The translations under genes and the position numbers were made by a program. From Cohnella hashimotonis (GTDB lineage Bacteria; Bacillota; Bacilli; Paenibacillales; Paenibacillaceae), in contig NZ_JAGRPV010000001.1 of assembly GCF_030014955.1 (NCBI RefSeq), positions 3,348,001 through 3,412,000 on the forward strand: a stretch of 64,000 nt of DNA. Direction: 5' to 3'. This document shows positions 46,289 through 55,302 of this stretch, one piece after another; positions within the stretch are counted from its first letter, which is position 1, and each line of letters begins with the position of its first letter. The notes under the pieces are model-generated. The model was not told the DNA's origin and searched no databases. It saw nothing but the letters and a program-made list of their open reading frames with translations.

Positions 46289-46482
46289 TGCAATCGCGTT
46301 CCTTGTGCAATTGCGTTTCCTGTGCAATCGCGTTCCCTGTGCAAAGGGGATATCGTTGTAATGTGAAAAAGGAGGAACGTGGGGTAAGCGGGGGTAGCTG
46401 AGGGCAAGGAGTTCGGGCGTAAATTCCTCGTTCATCCGGATTCCTGTGCGAAGGGGATATTGTTGTAATGTGAGAAAGGAGC
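46289..46482. repeat. Tandem 17-bp repeats and a 43-bp direct repeat
   Basis: Three 17-bp units of the form TGCAATCGCGTTCCTTG run head to tail at 46289-46339. The end of the third unit leads into a 43-bp sequence (46333-46375) containing AAGGGGATATCGTTGTAATG, repeated with few changes at 46440-46482. The interval 46139-46582 otherwise holds the transposase upstream region and the yebC terminator; I see no gene in it. Confidence 0.7.
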
Positions 46483-46548
46483 AGGCTCATTTGGGGGCTT
46501 GTCTTGGCGAAACAGGTTCAAACGTGGTACGTCACGAAAATAATAAAA

Positions 46549-46566
46549 AGCCCGCTTCCGCGGGCT
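46549..46566 (-). terminator. Terminator after the yebC-like gene
   Basis: AGCCCGC-TTCC-GCGGGCT with a T run on the minus strand. Confidence 0.85.
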
Positions 46567-46582
46567 AAGGTTTTAACAAGGG

Positions 46583-47302
46583 TTACTCTTCAGTATCGAC
46601 ATTGTGATACACCTGTTGAACGTCTTCGAGGTCTTCGATCGCATCAAGCATCTTCTCGAATTGGGCCTGGGCGTCGTCGGCAAGCGTCACGTAATTCTGG
46701 GGGATCATGGACAGCTCGGCGACGGCGAACTCGGAGATGCCCGCATGCTTGAACGCTTCTTGGACGGCATGGAATTGCTCCGGATCGGCGTATACGATAA
46801 CGGTGTCGTCTTCTTCAACGACGTCGCGGACGTCTACATCCGCTTCGAGCATCAGATCGATCACTTCGTCGGCCGTCTTGCCGTTGACGCCGATAACAGC
46901 GGATGCGTCGAACATGTATGCGACGGAGCCGTTTACGCCCATGTTGCCTCCGTTCTTGCTAAAAGCCGCTCGGACGGCGGAGGCCGTACGGTTCACGTTA
47001 TTTGTAAGAGCGTCGACGATCACCATCGAGCCGCTAGGCCCGAAGCCTTCGTATCTCAGTTCGGAGTAGCTCTCCTCGGAAGACCCCTTCGCCTTGTCTA
47101 GGGCTCTGTCGATAATGGCTCTCGGCACGTTGTATGTCTTAGCCCTTTCAAGAACGACCTTGAGCGCGCGATTCGCTTCCGGATCCGGCTCGCCTTTTTT
47201 GGCTGCTACGTAAATCTCGACGCCGAACTTGGCATACACGCGACTTGTATTGGCATCTTTGGAGGCTTTCTTCTCCTTAATATTGTTCCATTTGCGTCCC
47301 AT
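46583..47302 (-). CDS. YebC/PmpR family DNA-binding regulator
   Basis: The 239-residue protein begins [17 protein letters not shown], the family start, and has [11 protein letters not shown], a YEGFGPSG loop near 105-112 and an acidic C-terminal domain. Members bind DNA as regulators, and recent work on the family also links it to relieving ribosome stalling. The ATG at 47302 is preceded by a GGCAGG site; an upstream Met at 47374 is not conserved. The gene is monocistronic. Confidence 0.93.
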   Translation of the reverse strand: MGRKWNNIKEKKASKDANTSRVYAKFGVEIYVAAKKGEPDPEANRALKVVLERAKTYNVPRAIIDRALDKAKGSSEESYSELRYEGFGPSGSMVIVDALTNNVNRTASAVRAAFSKNGGNMGVNGSVAYMFDASAVIGVNGKTADEVIDLMLEADVDVRDVVEEDDTVIVYADPEQFHAVQEAFKHAGISEFAVAELSMIPQNYVTLADDAQAQFEKMLDAIEDLEDVQQVYHNVDTEE

Positions 47303-47433
47303 TCTTCTACCTGCCTTATATCGATATAAAAGCCCGTTAGGCAATATTTTGATAGTACGATATGCGAATGTCAAGCTTCGACACGCGGTTTATCCTTTGC
47401 AACCCGGCGCCTTTTATACGCAAGCGGGCATTT

Positions 47434-49008
47434 TTAAGTGCAAAATAACAGTTTGACAAGAACTTGCATCGTCTCCATCAATTGATCCAGCGGCGCTCTG
47501 CTTACCGATAATCGAAGCGCGTTTTCCTGTGGCGTATCTCCGTGAACGGCGTTTAACCTTAACGAATCGAAGCCGAAACTGCCGCCTGAGACCAGCTGCA
47601 ATCCGGGCGGTGCCAATCTCACGCATGTATCGATTCGCTCCTGATACGCCTGCTCGGGTAGATTGCCGTCCAACTGGATATAAAAAACGGAACCGATCCA
47701 AGGCTTCCCTTCAAGCATAAATTCGTCGCAGGGATTAACGGATAGGAAAAATTGCCGGATATGGCCATAGGTCTTCAAACACGACAAGAACGCACGCATC
47801 CAGTCTGCATTTCGGTTTAATCGATCGAGACGCGCAGAGACCGTAGCCAGATCCGGCACCGGCAGCTGACGAATGTCCAGCGGGCTCGCGCCGGCGTCCA
47901 AAATAGAAAGCAGTTCAATCCAACGCTCATGGAATGACGCCTCACGCATCGCTTGTCCGCTGACGACCAAATATCCGACGTTTGCCAGATCAAAGCCATA
48001 TTGCAAATATTTGATCCCGCTCTCCACGCTTATGAGAACGATATGGGAAGGCAGGCTTTCTGCGTAACGTTCGAACATACGGTTCGAAATGCCGGTAAGC
48101 GTCCGATCCACAATGACGAAAAGCAACCGATCCTCGTACGGCCGATGACGCTGCAAGCAATCGAACAATTTGCTCAGGCTGACAGGCTGCCTGACGGGCC
48201 AGCATTGACCGGGGTCGACGATCAGGCATCCGATCGGCTGAGAAGACTCAAGCAGGTTGTAGATTATTTCCGGGGCTGCTTCCTTTATGTCGTCTACCAA
48301 TGTCCGGGCTAGCTCGACGCCTTCGCCATAAAAGCCCGACTGAACGATGCACGGCAAACGATTGCCTGAGGAGGACATGTACGCGACGATAGCCAGCTCC
48401 AGCGCTTTCATTCCGGATGTCGTCAAATAAAGCGAGGTTCGGGTTCGCAGTTTGTCTGGTATGTAATAAAAGGCTTGCAGCGCCGCATCTTCATAATCCT
48501 TTACCGCTTCGCTGCCGTAACAGCGCTGGTAGGTCCCTTCCTCCTCTTGGGCGAATCCGGCTTCGTCGGTTAACGATTGCCGCTCGCCATGAAGCTGTTT
48601 GCCGGGCGTCTGCCAATCGCTGCCCGATACGATGCCGCCAAGCTGTTTATACAGCTTGCGGATCTCGTATTTTAGCGTCAAGTATGCGTGCCAGGTGCAT
48701 AAAGCAGGATCTTCGATGAACGACGACGCTTTACGATCAAGCGCCTCCAACTGGCGTGCGAACGCTGCGGCAAGTTCCAGCTCGAACGGAGCATCTGGAT
48801 AGATCGCTTTATAAAACCCCAGTTCACGCCGAATGCCCTCCAGCAGCCATCGTAGTTCTTTCGCATCCACTATGCGGTCTTTGATGCCGATAGCGGCAAG
48901 TGCTGCCGTGTCCGCCGTCTTAAAAGGTTGTCCATCCGCAACTCGACGCCAGTCCCACGTTTGCGGATCTAGAGCTGCTGCTTCCGTTGGCTGAGTTTTA
49001 ATCGGCAC
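47434..49008 (-). CDS. Fold-type I PLP enzyme, divergent Cys/Met-metabolism type
   Basis: The 524-residue protein has a helical N-terminal extension of about 170 residues, followed by a PLP fold: TTSGMKALELA (cofactor phosphate loop, near 198), VIVDRTLTG (Asp that contacts the pyridine nitrogen, near 300), and ESGIKYLQYGFD (Schiff-base Lys, near 335). The latter two match the VDNTFATP and SxTKYxxGHxD patterns of cystathionine gamma-synthase relatives but are diverged. The start is a GTG behind GAGGGGG. It follows an MFS exporter gene; the reaction is not predictable. Confidence 0.78.
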   Translation of the reverse strand: MPIKTQPTEAAALDPQTWDWRRVADGQPFKTADTAALAAIGIKDRIVDAKELRWLLEGIRRELGFYKAIYPDAPFELELAAAFARQLEALDRKASSFIEDPALCTWHAYLTLKYEIRKLYKQLGGIVSGSDWQTPGKQLHGERQSLTDEAGFAQEEEGTYQRCYGSEAVKDYEDAALQAFYYIPDKLRTRTSLYLTTSGMKALELAIVAYMSSSGNRLPCIVQSGFYGEGVELARTLVDDIKEAAPEIIYNLLESSQPIGCLIVDPGQCWPVRQPVSLSKLFDCLQRHRPYEDRLLFVIVDRTLTGISNRMFERYAESLPSHIVLISVESGIKYLQYGFDLANVGYLVVSGQAMREASFHERWIELLSILDAGASPLDIRQLPVPDLATVSARLDRLNRNADWMRAFLSCLKTYGHIRQFFLSVNPCDEFMLEGKPWIGSVFYIQLDGNLPEQAYQERIDTCVRLAPPGLQLVSGGSFGFDSLRLNAVHGDTPQENALRLSVSRAPLDQLMETMQVLVKLLFCT

Positions 49009-49082
49009 GCTCTGTCCCCCTCAAAGAATGTAAGCGCATGATGGCCTTTTTACCCCTTATCCATGATGAGCAAACGCCAATT

Positions 49083-49102
49083 AGAGGTCCTGACGGACCT
49101 CT
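49083..49102 (-). terminator. Terminator-like hairpin after the MFS gene
   Basis: AGAGGTCC-TGAC-GGACCTCT, perfect 8-bp stem, just past the minus-strand stop at 49119; no strong T run. Confidence 0.55.
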
Positions 49103-49118
49103 CGCGAACTTGACGATT

Positions 49119-50348
49119 TCATGCCTTCGCTGTCTTTGCAGCTTCATCTTCCTTGGGACGTATCAGGAACATGGTCAGCAATGAAGCCGCGAACGCGCAT
49201 ACCACCATGACCCAAAAAAAACCCGAAACGGACTGCTGCATAAGAAGGGAAGCGACCGGCGGACCAGCGGCTACACCGACGAATCGCATGCTGCTATAAA
49301 AGGAGCTGATCGAACCGCGCTGCTCTTTTTCGATTCCTTCGGTCACAAACGCATCCAGACACGGCAAAGCCGCTCCGATGCCAAGTCCAGCCGCACTTAG
49401 CAACGAAATTTGTCCGACCGTTACGTCCCAGATCAAACAACCAGCAACGGATAAAGCCGTAATGAAAAAGCCTAAGGTTACGGTCCACTTCATCAATTTT
49501 TTGCGTCGTCCGATCCATTTGCCCGCGGCAAACGATGCCGCACACAGTACGGCAAGCGGAATAGCCAGCACCAGGCCCTTCAGGATGCCTTTCATATGGT
49601 GCTCTTTTTCGAGCGTCTCGGACAAGTAAAATAAAAGGCCGAACAAAATGAACATGGTGAAGCAAATGACGATAAACAGGGCTGTCAGCCAGCGCGCTTT
49701 TTCTTTATACAATTTCCAGACGGTACCGATAAACACTTTGGGACTCGGCGGTTTCTCTTTTTTATCCGTTTTCGGGGGCCGCACGAGCCACAAGACCAGC
49801 ACGATGGAGACGGCGCATAGCACTGGAATCGACCAGAAGGGCGTCCTCCACGCGATAAGCGCGAGCGCCGATCCCAGGATCGGACTTAAAACTTTGCCAA
49901 AGGTGTTAAACGTTTCTATCAATCCAAGTCCGGTGCTGACCTGTTCCTCGTCCTTGAACATGTCTCCGACGAGCGGCAGCACGATGGGCATGGCGCCGGC
50001 TGCGCCAATGCCTTGAATCGCGCGACCGGCGAGCAGCAGACCGTAGCTGTTCATTCCCGCCGCCCATATGCATACGCCCCCTCCTGCAGCCGCCAGGACG
50101 AGACTGGGAATAATGATCCTTTTGCGTCCGACACGATCGGACAAATAACCAGCGACCGGAATAAGAATAATGGCCATGATGGAATAAACGGTGATGACCA
50201 GGCTCGACTGTAACGCAGATATGCCTAGCGCCCGTTCTATCGCCGGGAGAACGGGGATCAGCATCGAATTCCCCAACGTCATGATGAGTGGGATCGAGGA
50301 TAGCGCAAGAAGTGCCGCAGTTTGTTTGTGATTTTGAGACTGCTTCAT
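49119..50348 (-). CDS. MFS multidrug/metabolite exporter (DHA1 type)
   Basis: The 409-residue protein has twelve predicted helices, the motif A loop GYLSDRVGRKR near 70 and a motif C-like IETFNTFGKVLSPILGSAL near 150, both typical of drug:H+ antiporters such as Bmr/Tet(L) relatives. The ATG at 50348 lies 8 nt after AAGG; an upstream Met at 50423 would add 25 polar residues. It sits upstream of the PLP-enzyme gene on the same strand, so export of that enzyme's product is possible. Confidence 0.88.
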   Translation of the reverse strand: MKQSQNHKQTAALLALSSIPLIMTLGNSMLIPVLPAIERALGISALQSSLVITVYSIMAIILIPVAGYLSDRVGRKRIIIPSLVLAAAGGGVCIWAAGMNSYGLLLAGRAIQGIGAAGAMPIVLPLVGDMFKDEEQVSTGLGLIETFNTFGKVLSPILGSALALIAWRTPFWSIPVLCAVSIVLVLWLVRPPKTDKKEKPPSPKVFIGTVWKLYKEKARWLTALFIVICFTMFILFGLLFYLSETLEKEHHMKGILKGLVLAIPLAVLCAASFAAGKWIGRRKKLMKWTVTLGFFITALSVAGCLIWDVTVGQISLLSAAGLGIGAALPCLDAFVTEGIEKEQRGSISSFYSSMRFVGVAAGPPVASLLMQQSVSGFFWVMVVCAFAASLLTMFLIRPKEDEAAKTAKA

Positions 50349-50451
50349 TTCGGCAACCTTCTCCTCATCGTCGATTGTCGTCAAACCGTACTTAAGGAAT
50401 TTGTCCTGCCATACTGTTTGCATCTCACGTTCATTCCATACATGACGACGA

Positions 50452-51354
50452 TCAAAGCAGCCTCCATTCGCAAATCAGACAAAGTTTATTCCCCTGCATC
50501 TCCGCGTTTAAAGTCCCCCCCATCCTGCTCATCAGGCCGCGAGCAATGGATAGGCCAAGACCTGACGTAGACCCGGAACGTGACGCATCCGCCATATAAA
50601 AACGGTTGAACAGCAGCTCCGTGTCCGTGCCGTTCAATTGTGGCGCCGCGTTCGAAAGCGTGAGAACCGCCGATTCGGAACGGATTACAAGTCCGATTTC
50701 CAGGCTGCCGGTCGCGTGCTTAATTGCGTTGAAGACAAGGTTTTCGACGACTCTACGCACTGCGGATTCATCCGCTTGAATCTCGATGGCTCGCGATTCC
50801 AGCTGGAACGTGGGCGTGAGCCCCTTTTCCATCATCTGATCGTGAAACCCGATCAGTATATCGGGCAGCAGCTTATCAAGACGAAGCTTGCCCAGCTTTA
50901 AGGCATAATCCGTAGAGTCGATCATCGCCAATTCGTAAAAATCGTATAGCAAAGCTTGCAGCCGCAGTGTACGCTTGCGAATGACGCCGAGCGCTTCACT
51001 CCGCTCGTCTTCGGACAGCTCCCGAGAATCAAGCAGCTGAATGTACCCGAAAATGGACGTCAACGGCGTCCGTAAATCGTGCGAGATATTCGCCACGGCC
51101 TGCCTGAGCTCTTCTTCGGTCCGCCTGCGCTCCGCCTGCGCATGCACGATCAGATCCGTATGTCGATTGATCTCGATCGCAAGCGACTCCAGGTCGCGAT
51201 CCGGCATGCCGATCGCAAGCTTGCCCGCGTACTCGCCGTCGTTGTATCTTCGCAAATGCTCGGTGAAATGGCGAATCTCCCTTTTCGCCAAAAGCAATCG
51301 CAGCAGACATAGCGCAGCCGTTAATCCTGCGACAATGACGACGGCTAGCAGCAC
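50452..51354 (-). CDS. Sensor histidine kinase of the ABC-transporter module
   Basis: The 300-residue kinase has a single N-terminal membrane helix, a short HAMP-like linker, a HisKA domain with the phosphoacceptor in ANISHDLRTPLTS near 98, and an HATPase domain (ENLVFNAIKHATG, GLGLSIARGL). It lacks a large external sensor, like kinases of bacitracin/lantibiotic resistance modules that sense transporter flux. The start is a GTG with AAGGAGG 7 nt upstream. It is the last of four genes (regulator, ATPase, permease, kinase). Confidence 0.92.
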   Translation of the reverse strand: MLLAVVIVAGLTAALCLLRLLLAKREIRHFTEHLRRYNDGEYAGKLAIGMPDRDLESLAIEINRHTDLIVHAQAERRRTEEELRQAVANISHDLRTPLTSIFGYIQLLDSRELSEDERSEALGVIRKRTLRLQALLYDFYELAMIDSTDYALKLGKLRLDKLLPDILIGFHDQMMEKGLTPTFQLESRAIEIQADESAVRRVVENLVFNAIKHATGSLEIGLVIRSESAVLTLSNAAPQLNGTDTELLFNRFYMADASRSGSTSGLGLSIARGLMSRMGGTLNAEMQGNKLCLICEWRLL

Positions 51355-51374
51355 GCGCGTTCCTCCTTCGGAAC

Positions 51375-52142
51375 TTACTTTATTTCTTTTCGCCTGAAGA
51401 TTGCGATCGATACAGCCACAAAAGCAATAGACACGAGCACTGGAACATAGATGCTTTCGGCGAAATGGGCCGCGCTCATTTGGGGCTCCGCATAATTGTT
51501 AATCAAGTTAAATATCGAATGTTCGTAGAGGGTCCGAACGAACGGCAGATGCCGCCCCGCCAACATATAAATGCCGTCCGCGAAGAAGTAAAATACAAAG
51601 GCTACGCCAAGCGTCTTGCCGCCGTCCGTCAGCAGCGTCGCGATCGCGCCGGTGACGGCTCCAAAAGCGGCCCCAAGCGTAATCGTAAGCGTAAAGGACC
51701 TAAGCATAAACGCCGTCTCTGAAACGCCTTGTAAGTCCCCCAGACCGAAAAGTGCGGTCCCCAGCGCCAGATTCACGACCGGGAAAACGAGGGCGATCAG
51801 TATAGAGCCGAATATAAACACAATGACCTTGACCGTAATGTACTTGGCCCGGCCGTAGCCCGATGCAACCGCACGCTTGATCGTTCCCGTCGCGTATTCG
51901 CTCGAGATAAAAAAACCGGCCAATACGCTGAACCCGATTTTGATGATATAAGTATTGCCGGCCATTGCTGCGGTGAGCATATCGAGTCCGCTTATGGCCG
52001 TAAGCGCGCCTCCGTCGTCTGGATCGTCGAAATAGTTGAGCAGGACGTATGCCGTCGCAGAGACAAACAAAACGGCCAGCAGAAGCCAGAACGAACGGTT
52101 GCGCTGCAGCTTGTACCATTCGGACCGCAGGAGGTTAAGCAT
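51375..52142 (-). CDS. ABC-2 type transporter permease
   Basis: The 255-residue protein has six hydrophobic segments and begins with LLRSEWYKLQRNRSFW, the usual start of BcrB/NatB-like permeases. The GYFISSEYATGTIKRA-type string (FFISSEYATGTIKRAV, near 80) is a family signature. The ATG at 52142 overlaps the ATPase stop by 8 bp; longer in-frame starts lie inside the ATPase gene. It would form the membrane part of an exporter for a peptide antibiotic. Confidence 0.9.
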   Translation of the reverse strand: MLNLLRSEWYKLQRNRSFWLLLAVLFVSATAYVLLNYFDDPDDGGALTAISGLDMLTAAMAGNTYIIKIGFSVLAGFFISSEYATGTIKRAVASGYGRAKYITVKVIVFIFGSILIALVFPVVNLALGTALFGLGDLQGVSETAFMLRSFTLTITLGAAFGAVTGAIATLLTDGGKTLGVAFVFYFFADGIYMLAGRHLPFVRTLYEHSIFNLINNYAEPQMSAAHFAESIYVPVLVSIAFVAVSIAIFRRKEIK

Positions 52143-53058
52143 GCTCGCCGCCCCCGATCCGAGAAGTGAAGTAGCTCTCCAAGTCTTCGCCCATCGGCAA
52201 GAACTGCTCGAGAGCAAGCCCTTCCCCGACTAGCATGGAAGATACGACTGCCGGATGATCCAAATACGCATACAAGCGAATGCTACCGTCGTTAGCCACC
52301 TCGAACGCCGTCGTCGCCAGCTCCCGCTCGAGCGCGGCAGCGGCACGTTCGGGCCGATCGACCTTGATATGGATGAACTGTCTGCACTTCTCCTGAAGCT
52401 CCTTGCTCGTCAGTTGCTCCAGCAGCTTCCCTTTGTGAATGATGCCATAATGAGTGGCGATCAGGTGCAGCTCGCTCAGTATATGGCTCGAGATCAGAAT
52501 CGTGATGCCCATCTCCCGGTTGAGCTTCATAAGCAGGTCGCGCATCTCGACGACGCCCATCGGATCGAGCCCGTTCGTCGGCTCGTCAAGAATAAGAAAT
52601 TCAGGCGATCCTAGCAGCGCGACGCCCAGCGCCAGACGCTGCTTCATGCCGAGAGAGAAATTTTTCGCTTTTTTTCTCCCGGTTGCCGACAGTCCGACCA
52701 GCTCAAGCGTCCGCTTCAGACTCTCGCGGCCCGGAATGCCCTGCTGCAGCCGGTGCGCCTCCAGATTTTCGGCCGCTGTAAGCTGCGGATACAATGCAGG
52801 GCTCTCGATCGAGACGCCCATTCGCTTGCGCGCCCGGACAAGCTCGGGACCGCCCGTAGCCCCGAACAGCTCCACCGTGCCGGATGTCGGGAACGCAAGC
52901 CCCGTTACAAGCTTCATCAACGTCGATTTCCCTGCGCCGTTTTGCCCGATGAAGCCGTAAATCGTCCCTTGCCGGATCGTCAGATCTACGCGGTCGAGCG
53001 CAGTTTGGCTTTTGTACTGTTTTGTCAATTGATGGGTTCTTAACACGAATTCGTTCAA
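52135..53058 (-). CDS. ABC transporter ATP-binding protein (BcrA type)
   Basis: The 307-residue ATPase has Walker A GQNGAGKST (near 39-47), signature FSLGMKQR (near 135), Walker B FLILDEPTNGLD (near 155) and a C-terminal extension of about 90 residues typical of BcrA-like subunits. The start is a TTG behind GGAGG. With the permease downstream it forms an ABC-2 exporter of bacitracin- or lantibiotic-resistance type. Confidence 0.93.
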   Translation of the reverse strand: MNEFVLRTHQLTKQYKSQTALDRVDLTIRQGTIYGFIGQNGAGKSTLMKLVTGLAFPTSGTVELFGATGGPELVRARKRMGVSIESPALYPQLTAAENLEAHRLQQGIPGRESLKRTLELVGLSATGRKKAKNFSLGMKQRLALGVALLGSPEFLILDEPTNGLDPMGVVEMRDLLMKLNREMGITILISSHILSELHLIATHYGIIHKGKLLEQLTSKELQEKCRQFIHIKVDRPERAAAALERELATTAFEVANDGSIRLYAYLDHPAVVSSMLVGEGLALEQFLPMGEDLESYFTSRIGGGEHA

Positions 53059-53136
53059 TTGTTCCAGCCTCCTCTTCTTGGCTTAAGTGTAGAGGCCGAT
53101 TCATAAGAGTCGGTAAAGCAGAATCATAAGAAATCC

Positions 53137-53838
53137 TTAAGATTTGAGACGATAGCCCATCCCCCAGATCGTCTCGATATATTCCTCCTCCGGATTAGCT
53201 CTCGCCAGCTTGTTCCGCAAATTGCTCATATGTACGTTGATGACGTTCTCCCCGCCGCCGAGATAATCTTCGCCCCATACGCTCTCGAACAAGTTCGCCT
53301 TGGCGAACAGCTTCTTGGGAGAAGACAAGAGCAGCTCCAAAATGTCGTATTCGCGCGCGGTCAGCGCCAGCCGTCGGTCACCGATGGCGGCCGTCTTCGC
53401 TTCAGGATCGATCGATAGATCCTTATGACGCAGCAGATCCGGTCCATGCGCCTGCGTCTGCGGCAGCCTGCGGTGCCTGCGCAGCACCGAATCGATGCGC
53501 GCAACGACCTCGTCCAGATCGAATGGCTTGGTTATATAGTCGTCGGCCCCGGTTTTAAGCGCCGCTATTTTCGAATGCTGCTCGCCCTTGGCGGAGATGA
53601 CGATGACCGGAAATCCGTACCGTTCGCCGATCTCCTCCAGCAGCGCTTCCCCTCGCTTGCCCGGCAGCATCAGGTCGAGGAGCACCATCGCCCATTCGCG
53701 CTGGTCTAAATATAACGCTGCTTCCGTACCCGAATATGCCGGCTGTGGCTCGTGTCCGCCTGAGCGCAGCACGCTGCAGAGCAGGCGATTGATATCGTCG
53801 TCGTCCTCGACGACCAAGATGTGCAGGCGTTCAGCCAT
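53137..53838 (-). CDS. OmpR/PhoB family response regulator
   Basis: The 233-residue regulator has a receiver domain with acidic EDDDD at 11-15, phosphoacceptor Asp55 in VLLDLMLPG and Lys near 104 (ITKPFDLDE), then a winged-helix domain with LTAREYDILELLLSSP and the NVINVHMSNLRNKL recognition helix. It heads the exporter/kinase module, 78 bp before the ATPase gene, and should activate it. Confidence 0.94.
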   Translation of the reverse strand: MAERLHILVVEDDDDINRLLCSVLRSGGHEPQPAYSGTEAALYLDQREWAMVLLDLMLPGKRGEALLEEIGERYGFPVIVISAKGEQHSKIAALKTGADDYITKPFDLDEVVARIDSVLRRHRRLPQTQAHGPDLLRHKDLSIDPEAKTAAIGDRRLALTAREYDILELLLSSPKKLFAKANLFESVWGEDYLGGGENVINVHMSNLRNKLARANPEEEYIETIWGMGYRLKS

Positions 53839-53968
53839 TTTCCGACGCTCCTGTTCGACTTGTCAAGTTATCGCCATTATAGCATGTCGTATAAGGGCGA
53901 ATAACAAGTATCCGCTCCCTTTCATACATTGGAATATTCCAAATTCGAGCGAGGGAGACAACGCCTCT

Positions 53969-54889
53969 ATGATCGTAGTCGTAACAGGCGGTGCAGGCTT
54001 TATCGGTTCTCACTTGTCCGAAGCGCTCCTCGCCGCCGGAGCGATCGTCCACGTCATCGACAACCTGTCTTCCGGCTATCGCGCCAACATCCCCTCCGGA
54101 GCGGTCCTACACGAAACGGATATTCGCTCTCCTGAAGCGCGGTCCCTCATCGCAGGAATTCGGCCGGAGGCAGTCTATCATTTGGCTGCCCAAGCGGACG
54201 TCCAACGCTCGCTTGCCGACCCTGCGGAGGACGCGAGCGTCAACGTAAAGGGCACATTGAACATGCTGAAAGCCAGCAGCGAGGCCGGCGTGCGAAAGTT
54301 CGTCTTCGCCTCGACGTCGGCCGTATACGGCAATGTCGCAAAGGATGTCGTATCCGAACGCGAAAAGGCAGAACCGATGTCTTTCTACGGCCTGTCCAAG
54401 CGTACTGCGGAGCAATACATCCGGATCTATAGCCATTTGTACGGCTTGGACTACACAATCCTCAGATACGGCAACGTCTACGGCCCGCGCCAGACCCCCA
54501 AGGGAGAAGGCGGCGTCGTGGCCGTCTTCCTGGACCGGCTTCGCCGAGCCGTCCCGCCGACCGTGCACGGCGACGGGGAGCAGACGCGCGACTTCGTCTA
54601 CGTCAAGGACATCGTCGCCGCCAATTTGGCCGCCTTCGCGCGCGGCGCTCGCGAAACGCTTAATGTCGGCACCGGCCGGGCCACCTCCGTCAACGAGCTG
54701 CTTCGTCTGCTCGAGCAGTGCAGGGGAGCGCCGATCGCGTGCAGGCACGCCCCCGCCAGAGCCGGCGATATCCGGCACAGCCGCCTCGATCCGCGCAGGG
54801 CGAGGCGCGTCCTGCGGTGGGAAAGCGTCTACGACACGGCTGCGGGCATCGCCGAAACTTATGCCTCCACTCTGCCCTCCAGCCGGTAA
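53969..54889 (+). CDS. NAD-dependent sugar-nucleotide epimerase (GalE/WbpP type)
   Basis: The 306-residue extended SDR has GGAGFIGSHL at 7-16, the HLAAQADV string near 72, Ser in FASTSAVYG near 115 and the active YGLSK near 143, plus the RYGNVYGPRQ region common in UDP-glucose 4-epimerases. The ATG at 53969 is the true start; an open frame continues upstream only because it crosses the opposite-strand regulator gene. It opens the surface-glycan cluster and its last 31 bp overlap the convergent gene at 54859. Confidence 0.91.
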   Translation: MIVVVTGGAGFIGSHLSEALLAAGAIVHVIDNLSSGYRANIPSGAVLHETDIRSPEARSLIAGIRPEAVYHLAAQADVQRSLADPAEDASVNVKGTLNMLKASSEAGVRKFVFASTSAVYGNVAKDVVSEREKAEPMSFYGLSKRTAEQYIRIYSHLYGLDYTILRYGNVYGPRQTPKGEGGVVAVFLDRLRRAVPPTVHGDGEQTRDFVYVKDIVAANLAAFARGARETLNVGTGRATSVNELLRLLEQCRGAPIACRHAPARAGDIRHSRLDPRRARRVLRWESVYDTAAGIAETYASTLPSSR

Positions 54890-55239
54890 GGCCCGTTCAT
54901 GATGGCGAGACCTTCCGTCGAACGGACGCAAAGGTAATACAGCTGGTCCGGCAGCCCTCCGGTCGTCCGGTATTCCAGCCGGGTGACCGCGCTAAGGAAG
55001 CAGGATTCAAGCGACCACTCGACGATGTCTCCGTCCGGCGCGTCCTTCTTGAGTGTCACCTCAAGTTCGCCCATGTCGAAGGTCCCCGGATTGGACCAGC
55101 CGATCTCGATGCGCAGGACGACCTCGTCCGAGGGGGCGATCCCATGCAGACTGACGGAAGTGAGCACGACCTCGTCGCGAATCGGAAACGGCGGGAAGCT
55201 GCCGAGCTCAGCGCCGGTGTTATGCTTGTATTTGATCAT
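54859..55239 (-). CDS. Small beta-rich protein, paralogue of 41977-42360
   Basis: The 126-residue product shares DEVVLT, RIEIGW, DMGELE and EWSLESCF with the 41977-42360 product and has no signal peptide. The ATG at 55239 follows GGAAGGA. The gene lies directly downstream of a glycosyltransferase gene on the same strand, and its stop lies inside the convergent epimerase gene. Its pairing with a DUF1796 gene in two places suggests a shared glycan-related role. Function unknown. Confidence 0.8.
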   Translation of the reverse strand: MIKYKHNTGAELGSFPPFPIRDEVVLTSVSLHGIAPSDEVVLRIEIGWSNPGTFDMGELEVTLKKDAPDGDIVEWSLESCFLSAVTRLEYRTTGGLPDQLYYLCVRSTEGLAIMNGPYRLEGRVEA

Positions 55240-55302
55240 GTCGGATCCTTCCTTTCCAAGCGTTAATTGAACGGATAAGGAAAAGCAATATACATTCACT
55301 GT

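Noticed and set aside
46289..46339. Three short tandem repeats considered as a CRISPR array
   Set aside because: Units are contiguous without spacers, and no cas genes are near.
53588..53968. Upstream extension of the epimerase frame
   Set aside because: It crosses the opposite-strand response regulator gene and encodes no conserved sequence; the Rossmann motif starts just after the ATG at 53969.
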